Positions 1 to 8,567 of a DNA stretch of 64,000 bases are shown here, piece by piece. This stretch comes from Streptomyces sp. R44. GTDB taxonomy: Bacteria; Actinomycetota; Actinomycetes; Streptomycetales; Streptomycetaceae. The position numbers and the translations under genes were made by a program. Under the pieces are notes generated by a model. It saw only the letters and a list, made by a program, of their open reading frames with translations. It was not told the origin of the DNA and did not search any database. The stretch covers positions 2,604,001 to 2,668,000 of the forward strand of contig NZ_CP163444.1 of NCBI RefSeq assembly GCF_041053105.1. Direction: 5' to 3'. How positions within the stretch are numbered: the first letter of the stretch is position 1; each line of letters begins with the position of its first letter.

Positions 1-259
1 CGAGGAGCCAGGCGGCGCCGACGAGCGGGTGTCCGGCGAACGGCAGCCGCAGGCCGGGGGTGTAGATGTCGACGATCCCGCGCTCCGGGTCGTCGACGAA
101 CACCGTCTCGCTGAATCCGAGCTCCTTGGCGAGCGCCTGCCGGGAGGACTCGTCGGGGTGGGTACGGGCGTCCCGTACGACCCCGAGGCGGTTGCCGTGC
201 CGGCCGTCGCCCGCACAGAAGACCCGGAGGACGTCGATGTCAGTGGCGGTCGTGTTCAT
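1..259 (-). CDS. PhzF/YddE family isomerase-like protein, N-terminal part
   Basis: Only the first ~86 codons are present; the gene runs off the left edge. The start is the ATG read leftward from 259. The visible sequence has the PhzF family N-terminus: an FCAGDGRHGNRLGVV segment, then LGFSETVFV, then a GLRLPFAGHPLVGAAW stretch matching the conserved 'FAGHPT' loop of this diaminopimelate epimerase-fold family. The family includes the phenazine enzyme PhzF but most members have unknown substrates, and nothing here points to phenazine synthesis. The family's usual catalytic Glu aligns with the E of SETVFV. It is divergent from the efe operon. Family assignment is fairly sure; function is unknown. 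Confidence 0.8.
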   Translation of the reverse strand, partial: MNTTATDIDVLRVFCAGDGRHGNRLGVVRDARTHPDESSRQALAKELGFSETVFVDDPERGIVDIYTPGLRLPFAGHPLVGAAWLL

Positions 260-464
260 GCCGGAATTCAACCACCCGTCGCACCCCGACGGGGCCGTAC
301 CGCCCTTCCCCCGTACGCGTACTGACGCGTAACCGGAAACGGGACAATCCACCCCCCTTGACCTGTCCTTGACCAAGTCATGAGGCAGCCATGGAGACTC
401 CGTGACCCCACCGTGTCCGATACGCCCGGCCTGAGAGCTGAATCACTGGACGGGTGGGTATTGC

Positions 465-498
465 TGAGGTAAGCCTCGGTTAAGTTAGGTCCGCCTCA
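465..498. promoter_or_regulatory. two overlapping DmdR/IdeR-like iron boxes upstream of efeO
   Basis: Two 19-bp windows, 465-483 (TGAGGTAAGCCTCGGTTAA) and 480-498 (TTAAGTTAGGTCCGCCTCA), match the IdeR/DmdR consensus TTAGGTTAGGCTCACCTAA at about 13 and 14 of 19 positions. They overlap and end about 30 bp before the efeO start, where a bound Fe(II)-repressor would block transcription. Iron control is inferred from the boxes and gene content. The remainder of the 260-527 gap shows no gene. Confidence 0.6.
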
Positions 499-527
499 GC
501 ACCGTCCCCCGCGTTCCTGGAGTCCTC

Positions 528-1685
528 ATGCGAGCCGTCCGCTTCTCCGTCGTCACCGCCGCCGCGACCGCGGCCGCTCTGACCGCCGTCACGGGCTGCG
601 CGGAGAAAAGCGACTCCAAGGCGGAGGACGGCGCGATCACCGTCGTCGCCAAGGACGACTCCTGCGAGGTCTCGAAGAAGGAGTTCCCGGCCGGGCACGT
701 GAAGCTGGCCGTCGAGAACCGCGGCTCCAAGATCACCGAGGTCTACGTCCTCTTCCCGGACGACCGGATCGTCACCGAGCGCGAGAACATCGGCCCCGGC
801 ACCAAGGCCACCATCACCGCCGAGATCAAGGCCGGCGACTACGCCATCGCCTGCAAGCCCGGCATGAAGGGCGACGGCATCCGCCAGCAGGTCAAGGCGA
901 CCGGCAAGGGCGCCGCGACCGCCAAGCGCTCCCCCGAGATGGACGCGGCCGTCGCCGCCTACCGCCAGTACGTCCAGGCGCAGGCCGACGAGACCCTCCC
1001 CAAGGTGAAGGTCTTCACCGACGCCGTCCGCGCCGGTGACGTCGAGGCCGCGAAGAAGGCCTACGCCGACTCCCGCATCGGCTGGGAGCGCACCGAGCCG
1101 GTCGCCGAGTCCTTCGGCGACATCGACCCCAAGGTCGACGTCCGCGAGGACGGCCTGGAGGACGGCCAGGACCCGGCGAAGGACTGGACCGGCTGGCACC
1201 GCCTGGAGAAGGCGCTCTGGCAGGACAAGAAGATCGGCGACCGCGAGAAGCAGCTCGCCGACCTCCTCGACAAGGACCTCGCCGACTGGGTGAAGCGGGT
1301 CGGCAAGGCCGAGATCACCCCGACCTCCATGGCCAACGGCGCCAAGGAGCTCCTGGACGAGGTCTCCAGCGGCAAGGTCACCGGCGAGGAGGAGCGCTAC
1401 TCCCACACCGACCTCGTCGACTTCAAGGCGAACGTCGAGGGCGCGCAGAAGTCCTTCGAGCTGCTCAAGCCGGTCGCCGCGAAGAACGACCCGAAGCTCG
1501 TCGCCGAACTCGACAAGCAGTTCGCCGCGCTGAACACGCTGCTCGACAAGTACCGCGCGGACAAGAGCGGCTACGTCTTCACCTCCTACGACAAGGTCGG
1601 CAAGACCGAGCGCAAGGAACTCTCCGACGGCGTCAACGCGCTGGCCGAGCCGCTCTCCAAGCTCGCCGCCGCGGTCGTCAAGTAG
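528..1685 (+). CDS. efeO: EfeO-type iron uptake lipoprotein (cupredoxin + imelysin/M75 domains)
   Basis: 385 aa. A lipoprotein signal ends in the lipobox LTAVTGC, so the mature protein should sit on the outer face of the membrane. Residues ~35-125 look like the EfeO cupredoxin domain (several Cys, ending before GKGAATAKRS), and ~135-385 like the imelysin/peptidase M75-like helical domain. A GWHRLEK stretch carries the HxxE metal motif at H224/E227. In the EfeUOB system EfeO is thought to bind iron periplasmically and feed it to the permease EfeU. It is the first gene of the efeO-efeB-efeU operon, 31 bp before efeB, behind iron boxes. The family and role are well supported by context. Confidence 0.93.
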   Translation: MRAVRFSVVTAAATAAALTAVTGCAEKSDSKAEDGAITVVAKDDSCEVSKKEFPAGHVKLAVENRGSKITEVYVLFPDDRIVTERENIGPGTKATITAEIKAGDYAIACKPGMKGDGIRQQVKATGKGAATAKRSPEMDAAVAAYRQYVQAQADETLPKVKVFTDAVRAGDVEAAKKAYADSRIGWERTEPVAESFGDIDPKVDVREDGLEDGQDPAKDWTGWHRLEKALWQDKKIGDREKQLADLLDKDLADWVKRVGKAEITPTSMANGAKELLDEVSSGKVTGEEERYSHTDLVDFKANVEGAQKSFELLKPVAAKNDPKLVAELDKQFAALNTLLDKYRADKSGYVFTSYDKVGKTERKELSDGVNALAEPLSKLAAAVVK

Positions 1686-1716
1686 TCGTCGAAGCATCAG
1701 GGACGGGAACACCGAC

Positions 1717-2988
1717 ATGTCCGAGGACACCCAGGAGCAGACCGCGGCCGCCGAGCCTGCCGCGCCCTCCCGCCGCACGGTCATCGGCTGGGGCGGTGCC
1801 GGGCTCGCGCTCGGTGCCGCCGCGGCCGGCGGCGCCGTCGCGCTGACCCGCGAGGGGGACACCACCGCCCCGGTCGCCGACACCGGCGGGGCCGTGCCCT
1901 TCCACGGCCCGCACCAGGCCGGCATCGCGACCGCCGTGCAGGACCGGCTGCACTTCGCCGCCTTCGACGTGAAGACGAAGGACCGCGCGGAGCTGATCCA
2001 GCTCCTCAAGGACTGGACGCGGGCCGCCGAGCGGATGACGGCCGGCGCGGAGGTCGGCGAGGGCGCCTACGGCGGCCTGCCGGAGGCCCCGCCGGACGAC
2101 ACGGGCGAGGCCCTCGGTCTCAAGCCCTCCCGTCTCACCCTGACGATCGGCTTCGGCCCCTCGCTCTTCGACGGGCGCTTCGGGCTGAAGGACAAGCGGC
2201 CCGGGGCCCTGGTGGACCTGCCCAAGTTCCCGGGCGACAACCTGGATCCGGCGCGCAGCGGCGGCGACATCTGCGTGCAGGCCTGCGCGGACGACCCGCA
2301 GGTCGCCGTGCACGCCATCCGCAACCTCGCGCGGATCGGCTTCGGCAAGGTCGCGGTGCGCTGGTCGCAGCTGGGCTTCGGCAAGACGTCCTCGACGACC
2401 CCGGACGCCCAGACCCCGCGCAACCTCTTCGGCTTCAAGGACGGCACCCGCAACATCGCGGGCACCGAGACCGACCGGCTCGCGAAGCACGTGTGGGTCT
2501 CCGGCAAGGACGCCGAGGGCGGCGCGGCCTGGATGGACGGCGGCTCGTACCTCGTCGCCCGCCGCATCCGCATGAACGTCGAGATCTGGGACCGGACTCC
2601 GCTCGCCGAGCAGGAGGACATCTTCGGCCGGGACAAGAAGGAAGGCGCCCCGGTCGGCAAGGCCAAGGAGCACGACGAGCCGTTCCTGAAGGCGATGAAG
2701 CCGGACTCGCACGTCCGGCTCGCCCACCCGGACAGCAACAACGGCGCGACGCTGCTGCGCCGCGGCTACTCCTTCACGGACGGCACGGACGGCCTCGGCC
2801 GGCTGGAGACGGGCCTGTTCTTCCTGGCGTACCAGAAGGACGTCCGGACCGGCTTCATCCCGGTGCAGACCTCGCTGGCGTCCGACGCCCTCAACGAATA
2901 CATCCAGCACGTGGGTTCGGCGCTGTTCGCCGTCCCGCCGGGCGTCCGTGACAAGGACGACTGGTGGGGCCGGGCGCTGTTCGCATAA
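1717..2988 (+). CDS. efeB: EfeB deferrochelatase/DyP-type heme peroxidase, Tat-exported
   Basis: 423 aa. A twin-arginine motif (S18-R-R-T-V-I) precedes a Gly/Ala-rich hydrophobic segment, indicating folded export by Tat with heme already loaded. The DyP family GxxDG motif is GFKDG at residues 239-243. The His in SHVR (~332) is the probable proximal heme ligand, followed by a second His in LAHP. Members oxidise Fe(II) or release iron from heme, supplying Fe(III) to EfeU. It lies between efeO and efeU in one transcription unit, with a GGAGGA-type site for the next gene just after its stop. Confidence 0.93.
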   Translation: MSEDTQEQTAAAEPAAPSRRTVIGWGGAGLALGAAAAGGAVALTREGDTTAPVADTGGAVPFHGPHQAGIATAVQDRLHFAAFDVKTKDRAELIQLLKDWTRAAERMTAGAEVGEGAYGGLPEAPPDDTGEALGLKPSRLTLTIGFGPSLFDGRFGLKDKRPGALVDLPKFPGDNLDPARSGGDICVQACADDPQVAVHAIRNLARIGFGKVAVRWSQLGFGKTSSTTPDAQTPRNLFGFKDGTRNIAGTETDRLAKHVWVSGKDAEGGAAWMDGGSYLVARRIRMNVEIWDRTPLAEQEDIFGRDKKEGAPVGKAKEHDEPFLKAMKPDSHVRLAHPDSNNGATLLRRGYSFTDGTDGLGRLETGLFFLAYQKDVRTGFIPVQTSLASDALNEYIQHVGSALFAVPPGVRDKDDWWGRALFA

Positions 2989-3007
2989 CGGAGGAGGAAG
3001 AACCGAC

Positions 3008-3877
3008 GTGTTCGGAAACTATCTGATCGGCCTCCGCGAGGGCCTCGAAGCCAGTCTCGTCGTCTGCATCCTCATCGCGTACCTGGTGAAGACCGGGCGC
3101 CGGGACGCGCTGAGGCCGATCTGGATCGGCATCGGCGTGGCCGTCGGCGTGGCCCTGGCCTTCGGCGCCGGCCTGGAGTTCGGCTCCCAGGAACTGACCT
3201 TCGAGGCGCAGGAGGCCCTCGGCGGCTCGCTGTCGATCCTCGCCGTGGGTCTGGTGACCTGGATGGTCTTCTGGATGCGCCGGACCGCCCGGCACCTGAA
3301 GACGGAGCTGCACGGCAAGCTGGACGCGGCCCTCCAGATGGGCACCGGCGCGCTGGTCGCCACCGCGTTCCTCGCGGTGGGCCGCGAGGGCCTGGAGACG
3401 GCCCTCTTCGTGTGGGCCTCGGTCCGGGCCTCCTCGGACGGCTCGTACGCGCCGCTGATCGGCGTCGTCCTGGGCCTGCTCACGGCCGTCCTCCTCGGCT
3501 GGCTGTTCTACCGGGGCGCGCTGAAGATCAACCTGGCGAAGTTCTTCACCTGGACCGGCGGGATGCTGGTCGTGGTGGCGGCGGGCGTGCTCGCGTACGG
3601 CGTGCACGACCTCCAGGAGGCCCGCTTCCTCGGCGGCCTCTCGGACAAGGCCTTCGACATCTCCGCGACGATCCCGCCGGACAGCTGGTACGGCACGCTC
3701 CTCAAGGGCGTCTTCAACTTCCAGCCGGATCCGACGGTCCTTCAGGTCACGGTGTGGGCGCTGTATCTGATCCCGACGCTCGCGCTCTTCCTGGCCCCGA
3801 TAGGGTCGGGTCCGTCCGTGCGGGTGAAGAAGCAGAAGGCGACCGATGAGAAGGCTGAGGCTGAGGCGAGCGCTTGA
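3008..3877 (+). CDS. efeU: EfeU/FTR1-family high-affinity iron permease
   Basis: 289 aa starting at GTG 3008, chosen because GGAGGAGGAAG sits 8-18 bases upstream; an earlier in-frame start would lie inside efeB. Two REGLE motifs characteristic of FTR1 permeases are visible, at residues 10-14 (REGLEA) and 126-130 (REGLET). They lie in predicted membrane helices and their Glu residues bind iron. There are about seven hydrophobic segments, and the C-terminus is charged and Lys/Glu rich. It transports iron delivered by EfeO/EfeB. Its 3' end overlaps the next gene by 32 bp. Confidence 0.94.
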   Translation: MFGNYLIGLREGLEASLVVCILIAYLVKTGRRDALRPIWIGIGVAVGVALAFGAGLEFGSQELTFEAQEALGGSLSILAVGLVTWMVFWMRRTARHLKTELHGKLDAALQMGTGALVATAFLAVGREGLETALFVWASVRASSDGSYAPLIGVVLGLLTAVLLGWLFYRGALKINLAKFFTWTGGMLVVVAAGVLAYGVHDLQEARFLGGLSDKAFDISATIPPDSWYGTLLKGVFNFQPDPTVLQVTVWALYLIPTLALFLAPIGSGPSVRVKKQKATDEKAEAEASA

Positions 3878-4871
3878 GCGGTGGTCGCCCTCCGGGGACC
3901 GCCGGCCGGCGAGGTTCCTCGCGGCGACGGCGGCGGCGACCGTCCTGACGCTGACCGCGAGCGGCTGCGTGACCGTGCACGGTGAGCTGGCGCTGCTGCC
4001 GCCGGCGACGAAGGCCGAGGCCGCGCAGGCCCTCACGGACTTCACCACCGCCTACAACAAGGCCGACAAGGCCTATGACCCGGCCCTGGACGCGGGCCGG
4101 GTCACCGGTCCGCTCGGGGCGATCAACCAGGCGGGCCTGCGCGCGCGGTCGATCAACACGCCCGGCGGCAACCCGGACCACAAGCCCCTCGCCCTGACGG
4201 ACGCGCGCTTCGTGCTGCCCCGCAAGGCGGGCTGGCCGCGCTGGTTCGTCGCGGACACCGCCTCCAACCGGGGCTCAGGCGACGACCGCTGGCTCCTCGT
4301 CTTCGTGCGCAACGGGCCCGAGCAGCTGTGGGAGGCCGCCTACCTCGCGATCCTCCCCCGGGGCGACGTCCCCGCGTTCGCCGAGGAGGAGGGGTACGCG
4401 GTGCCGGTCGCCGCGGACAGCGACGCGGTCGCGGTCGCGCCCGGGGAGCTCGGCGAGAAGTACGTGGCGTATCTGAAGGACGGGCAGCCGGGGCCGTTCG
4501 CGCCGGGCCTGCACACCACGGAGTGGCGGGCGCAGCGGCAGAAGGCCGCCAAGCGGCCGGGCATCGCCACCCAGTACATCGACCAGGTCGCGGACCGGGG
4601 GGACTTCGCGCCGCTCGCGCTGCGGACCCGGGACGGCGGCGCGCTGGTCTTCTTCGCGATCCGGTACTTCGAGCGGCAGACGACGGCCAAGGGCTACCGG
4701 CCGAAGGTCGGCGCCGACACGAAGGCACTGCTGACCGGCGAGATCAAGAACACGGTCACCCGGGAGTGGGTGTCCAGCCAGGCGGTCCTCGTGAAGCCGG
4801 CGGGCACGGACCGCGACGGGGTCAGGATCGCGGGCCGGCTCCAGGGCGTGGTGGGCGCGGAGGGCTCGTAG
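3846..4871 (+). CDS. putative lipoprotein, overlapping fourth gene of the efe operon
   Basis: 341 aa. The basic N-terminus (MRRLRLRRALERW) is long, then a hydrophobic stretch ends in LTASGC, a plausible lipobox at ~Cys43. The rest is a soluble mixed alpha/beta domain with no motif I can name; it resembles uncharacterised actinobacterial lipoproteins. Its ATG lies 32 bp inside efeU in another frame, so translation is probably coupled and iron-regulated. That makes a role at the cell surface in iron uptake plausible but unproven. Confidence 0.75.
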   Translation: MRRLRLRRALERWSPSGDRRPARFLAATAAATVLTLTASGCVTVHGELALLPPATKAEAAQALTDFTTAYNKADKAYDPALDAGRVTGPLGAINQAGLRARSINTPGGNPDHKPLALTDARFVLPRKAGWPRWFVADTASNRGSGDDRWLLVFVRNGPEQLWEAAYLAILPRGDVPAFAEEEGYAVPVAADSDAVAVAPGELGEKYVAYLKDGQPGPFAPGLHTTEWRAQRQKAAKRPGIATQYIDQVADRGDFAPLALRTRDGGALVFFAIRYFERQTTAKGYRPKVGADTKALLTGEIKNTVTREWVSSQAVLVKPAGTDRDGVRIAGRLQGVVGAEGS

Positions 4872-4893
4872 CCCTGCGCCGGGCGCCCCGGGC

Positions 4894-5673
4894 TCAGCGC
4901 GTCAGCGGCCAGGCGATCTCGTGGGCCTGGTGCTCCCCGTCCCCGTCCGCCTCGCGCTCGGCCACGTGGCGGGCGCAGGCGTCCTGGAGGGCCTCCAGGA
5001 GGTTCAGCGGGTCGGGCAGCGGGTGCTCGGGGCCGCGAAGCCAGGCGACGACCGGGTGGGCGTCCTCGTCGCCGGGGAGCCGGGCGGGCGGGACGAGGAC
5101 GTAGCTGCCGCGGCAGTGCCAGCGCAGCCCCGGGTGCTCGTCCATGGTCTCGGGGTGGCAGTCCAGCTCGCACGGCCACCACTCGTCCTCGTCCTCGGGG
5201 GTGCCGCGGGTGGCGGTGAAGAAGAGCATCCGTCCGCCGACCGTGTCGACGTCGGCGGACTCGGCGACGGGCCCGACCTCGACGCCCTCGTCGAGGAGCC
5301 GCTCCAGGGCGGCGCGGCCGGCGGCGAGGGGGACGTCGAGGACGTCGTGGACCATGCCGGTGGCGGTGATGAAGTTCGCCTCGGGCGCGTTCCGCGCCCA
5401 GCGCTCGATCTGGCCGCGGTCGGTGGTCGACTGGGTCTGCCAGGCGAAGGAGACGGGGTGCCGGGCGGGGGTGGGACAGCCGATCCGCTCACAGGAACAG
5501 CTGTAGCCGACGGGGTACGCGGCGGGGGCCAGGGGCAGCCCGGCGGCGGCGGTGGCCAGGAGCAGCTTCTCGCGGTCGTTCTCGTCGTCGGCCGCGGTGC
5601 GTTTGGGGCGCCTGCGCAGCCACTGTGCGAGTTTGCTCTCCGTGCCGCGGTAGCGGCCGATGCCGTCGCCCAT
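4894..5673 (-). CDS. bifunctional primase/polymerase (Prim-Pol) N-terminal-like protein
   Basis: 259 aa. The N-terminus is basic and followed by AAAGLPLAPAAYPVGYSCSC...C, then TDRGQIERWARNAPEANFITATG, which matches the start of prim-pol domains in actinobacteria (host-like copies annotated as bifunctional DNA primase/polymerase). A Cys cluster (CSCERIGC) could bind zinc. The family's catalytic acidic pair appears replaced: VHDVLDVPLAAG has D-x-x-D spacing in a VLDVP context. I cannot show polymerase activity, and similar stand-alone Streptomyces proteins are uncharacterised. It converges on the efe operon. Confidence 0.65.
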   Translation of the reverse strand: MGDGIGRYRGTESKLAQWLRRRPKRTAADDENDREKLLLATAAAGLPLAPAAYPVGYSCSCERIGCPTPARHPVSFAWQTQSTTDRGQIERWARNAPEANFITATGMVHDVLDVPLAAGRAALERLLDEGVEVGPVAESADVDTVGGRMLFFTATRGTPEDEDEWWPCELDCHPETMDEHPGLRWHCRGSYVLVPPARLPGDEDAHPVVAWLRGPEHPLPDPLNLLEALQDACARHVAEREADGDGEHQAHEIAWPLTR

Positions 5674-5798
5674 CTATCCCCTCACACCTCATGCTCGCCC
5701 GTTCGGCTCTGCCCATGGTCCCACCATCCTGCGCCCCGGGTGACCGGAGTGCGGAACCGGGGTGGTCACAGCGGGCGGGAGCGGGGGCGGGCACGGGG

Positions 5799-6503
5799 TC
5801 AGGCGCGGGGGGCGAGGCCGCGCAGGGCGAGATCGACGAGGGTGTCGGCGTAGGCGTGGGTGAGCGGCAGGGTGCGGTGGATCCAGCGGTGGTGGAGGGG
5901 TCCGACGAGGAGTTCGACGGCGACGCGGGGGTCGACGCCGGGGTCGATGTCGCCCTTGGCCTGGGCGGCCTCGATGCGGCGGACGTAGTACTGGAGCTGG
6001 GGTTCGAGGAGGGCCTCGGTGAAGCGGGCGCCGAGCTCGGGGTCGACGATGCCCTCGGCGGCGAGGGCGCGGGTGGGGCCCTCGAAGGCGGGGTCGGTCA
6101 TCTCGTCGACGGTGGCGCGCAGGACGTACTTGAGGTCGGCGGCGAGGTCTCCGGTGTCGGGGATCTCACTGTCGGCATCGCCACCGAGCGCTTCGTTGGC
6201 ACGGGCGGCGAGGTCGAGGAAGGCGTCGAGGAGGACGGCCGCCTTGGAGGGCCACCAGCGGTAGATGGTCTGCTTGCCGACGCCGGCGCGGGCGGCGATG
6301 CCCTCGATGGTGGTCTTCGCGTAGCCGGTCTCGGAGACGAGGGCGAGGGCGGCGTCGAAGATGGCGCGGCGGGAGCGCTCGCTGCGGCGGGAGGCGTCGG
6401 GGGCGGCCTTGGCGGGCCGGGGCGCGGACGCCGCCTCGGACATGGGGCCGGACTTCGGGGCGGACATGGCGTCGGACTCGGGACGGGACTCGGGAGCGGG
6501 CAT
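5799..6503 (-). CDS. TetR/AcrR family transcriptional regulator
   Basis: 234 aa. After a Ser/Pro/Lys-rich extension of ~35 residues comes a TetR DNA-binding domain: RRAIFDAALALVSETGYAKTTIEGIAARAGVGKQTIYRWWPSK, with the typical TIYRWWPSK recognition end. The C-terminal ligand domain is of the common TetR_C type. A 21-bp palindrome sits 19 bp upstream of its start and also precedes the divergent dimethylargininase gene, so it probably represses itself and perhaps that neighbour. The ligand is unknown. Confidence 0.88.
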   Translation of the reverse strand: MPAPESRPESDAMSAPKSGPMSEAASAPRPAKAAPDASRRSERSRRAIFDAALALVSETGYAKTTIEGIAARAGVGKQTIYRWWPSKAAVLLDAFLDLAARANEALGGDADSEIPDTGDLAADLKYVLRATVDEMTDPAFEGPTRALAAEGIVDPELGARFTEALLEPQLQYYVRRIEAAQAKGDIDPGVDPRVAVELLVGPLHHRWIHRTLPLTHAYADTLVDLALRGLAPRA

Positions 6504-6521
6504 GACCTCAATCTAGCAGCA

Positions 6522-6542
6522 GGCGAGACGGGTCGTCTCGCC
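6522..6542. promoter_or_regulatory. palindromic operator for the adjacent TetR regulator
   Basis: Perfect 9-bp arms GGCGAGACG and CGTCTCGCC flank a 3-bp GGT centre. It lies between the divergent tetR and dimethylargininase genes, 19 bp before the tetR start, the position expected for an autoregulated TetR gene. Confidence 0.65.
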
Positions 6543-6656
6543 ACTCGAACGGGCCCGAACCACCCGAACGGTCCACAGCGCGAAGGCCGTCGAGAGCGGA
6601 CCATGGGGTCCTCCGATCGTCAACCGATCACCGCCGTTCTCCGTGAGGAGGCTTCA

Positions 6657-7487
6657 TTGCGCTCCACTCCGCGCACGTCCTCGCCCCGCCGTTATCTGAT
6701 GTGCCCACCCACGCACTTCACGGTGACGTACTCCATCAACCCCTGGATGGACCCCACGAAACCGGTCGACCTGCCGCTCGCCCTCGCCCAGTGGGAGGAC
6801 CTGCGCGACCGCTACCGCTCGCTCGGCCACACCGTGGAGCTCCTGCGGCCCGACCCGGCGCTGCCGGACATGGTCTTCGCGGCGAACGGCGCGACCGTCG
6901 TCGACGGCCGGGTCCTGGGCGCGAAGTTCGCCCATCGGGAGCGCGCGGCCGAGGCCGACGCCCATCTGTCCTGGTTCCGCAGGAACGGTTGGGCGGACGA
7001 CGCCGTGCGGGCCCCGGAGCACGTGAACGAGGGCGAGGGCGACTTCGCGGTCACCGCCTCCTGGATCCTCGCCGGCCGCGGCTTCCGCTCCAGCCCGCTC
7101 TCCCACGACGAGGCCCAGGAGTTCTTCGGCCGCCCGGTGATCGGCCTGGAGCTGGTGGACCCGCGCTACTACCACCTGGACACGGCGCTGTGCGTCCTGG
7201 ACGACGCCCGGGACGAGGTCATGTACTACCCGGACGCCTTCTCCCCCGGCAGCCGCGCGGTCCTGGCCCGGCTCTTCCCGGACGCCCTGATCGCGACCGC
7301 CGAGGACGCGGCGGCCCTCGGCCTCAACGCGGTCAGCGACGGCCGGCACGTCCTGCTCCCGCAGGCCGCGGTGGGCCTCTTCGGCCCGCTCCGCGCCCGC
7401 GGCTTCGAACCGGTCGGCATGGACCTGGGCGAACTCCTCAAGGGCGGCGGCAGCGTGAAGTGCTGCACCCAGGAGCTGCGGCCGTAG
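6657..7487 (+). CDS. ddaH: dimethylargininase (NG,NG-dimethylarginine dimethylaminohydrolase)
   Basis: 276 aa from TTG 6657, chosen because GAGGAGG lies five bases upstream; an ATG at 6603 in frame has no such site. The guanidino-modifying fold is recognisable: an N-terminal CPPTHFTVTYSINPWMD, NEGEGDF (acidic substrate-binding loop), the catalytic-His segment YYHLDTALC, and C-terminal GGSVKCCTQEL with the likely catalytic Cys269. It would hydrolyse methylarginines to citrulline plus methylamine; arginine deiminase-like activity on a related substrate is the alternative. Its stop lies 6 bp before the IS target duplication. Confidence 0.88.
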   Translation: MRSTPRTSSPRRYLMCPPTHFTVTYSINPWMDPTKPVDLPLALAQWEDLRDRYRSLGHTVELLRPDPALPDMVFAANGATVVDGRVLGAKFAHRERAAEADAHLSWFRRNGWADDAVRAPEHVNEGEGDFAVTASWILAGRGFRSSPLSHDEAQEFFGRPVIGLELVDPRYYHLDTALCVLDDARDEVMYYPDAFSPGSRAVLARLFPDALIATAEDAAALGLNAVSDGRHVLLPQAAVGLFGPLRARGFEPVGMDLGELLKGGGSVKCCTQELRP

Positions 7488-7493
7488 CCGCGC

Positions 7494-7499
7494 CCTAGA
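7494..7499. repeat. left target-site duplication of the IS481 element (CCTAGA)
   Basis: CCTAGA directly abuts the left inverted repeat and is repeated exactly at 8568-8573. It fits the NCTAGN target and 6-bp duplication known for IS481. Confidence 0.9.
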
Positions 7500-8567
7500 T
7501 GTTCTGTCTTGGGAGGTTGTGGACGGGTGAGCCAGGTCTCGGTGGAGGGATCTTGAACAGGTGAGGGCCTTCCGGTTCGGTGTGGATTGCGACGTCTACA
7601 CCTGACCGAAAGGCCCTCGTGCCCCACCGTAATGCACCCCTGACCGAGACCGGGCGCCTGCGTCTGGCCCGCTGTGTGGTTGAGGACGGCTGGCCGCTGC
7701 GGCGTGCCGCCGAACGCTTCCAGGTCTCACCGACCACAGCCCAGCGGTGGGCTGCCCGCTACCGCCACGACGGCGAAGCGGGCATGACCGACCGATCCTC
7801 ACGCCCTCGTCACAGTCCCGGGCGGACCCCGACCCGCACCGAGCGGCGAATCATCAAGGTCCGTGTCCTGCGGCGCTGGGGCCCGGCCCGCATCGCCCAC
7901 CACCTGCGACTGGTGCCCTCAACCGTGCACCGGGTCCTGACCCGGTTCGGGCTGGCCCGTCTGACCCATCTGGACCGTGCAACCGGCCGGAACATACGCC
8001 GCTACGAACGCGAGAAGCCCGGCGAACTGGTGCACGTGGACATCAAGAAGCTCGGCAACATCCCCGACGGCGGCGGCCACAGGGTGCTGGGCCGCCAGGC
8101 CGGCCGCAAGACCCGCAAGAACGCCGGCTACAGCTACATCCACACCGCCGTCGACGACCACTCCCGCCTCGCCTACAGCGAGATCCACACCGACGAGAAG
8201 AAGGAGACCGCCACCGCCTTCTGGCAGCGGGCCCACGCCTATTTCACCAGCGTCGGGATCACCGTGGAACGCGTCCTGACCGACAACGGCTCCTGCTACC
8301 GCTCCCGCGACTGGCGCGACAGCCTGACGGCAGCCGGGATCACCCACAAGCGAACCCGGCCCTACCGACCCCAGACCAACGGCAAGGTCGAACGCCTCAA
8401 CCGCACCCTCCTCGACGAGTGGGCCTACGCCCGCCCCTACCACTCAGAGCAGCAACGACGCGACGCATTCCCCAGCTGGCTGCACACCTACAATCACCAC
8501 CGCGGACACACCGCGCTCGCAGGCAAACCACCCGCCAGCCGCGTCCCCAACCTCACAGGGCAATACA
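7500..8567 (+). mobile_element. intact IS481-family insertion sequence, 1068 bp
   Basis: The ends form imperfect inverted repeats of ~26 bp: left TGTTCTGTCTTGGGAGGTTG, right (reverse complement) TGTATTGCCCTGTGAGGTTG, both continuing to GGGACG or TGGACG. Identical CCTAGA copies flank it (7494-7499, 8568-8573). One full-length transposase gene fills it. Matching target duplications mean insertion in place, not rearrangement, and no frameshift is visible, so it may still be active. Joining the flanks restores two convergent genes whose stops lie only 7 bp apart. Confidence 0.93.
7561..7621. repeat. imperfect inverted repeat spanning the transposase leader
   Basis: The left arm GTGAGGGCCTTCCGGTTCGG (7561-7580) mirrors the segment at 7597-7621 (reverse complement begins CACGAGGGCCTTTCGGTCAGG). 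The right arm runs into the transposase GTG start. In RNA this would fold over the start and could protect against transposase made from read-through transcription. Confidence 0.55.

Noticed and set aside
480..2910. Long open frames on the minus strand across efeO and efeB.
   Set aside because: They mirror the GC-biased efe genes; their sequences are low-complexity (LGDLGAA, GVGLLRG type) with no motif, and the plus-strand genes are unmistakable.
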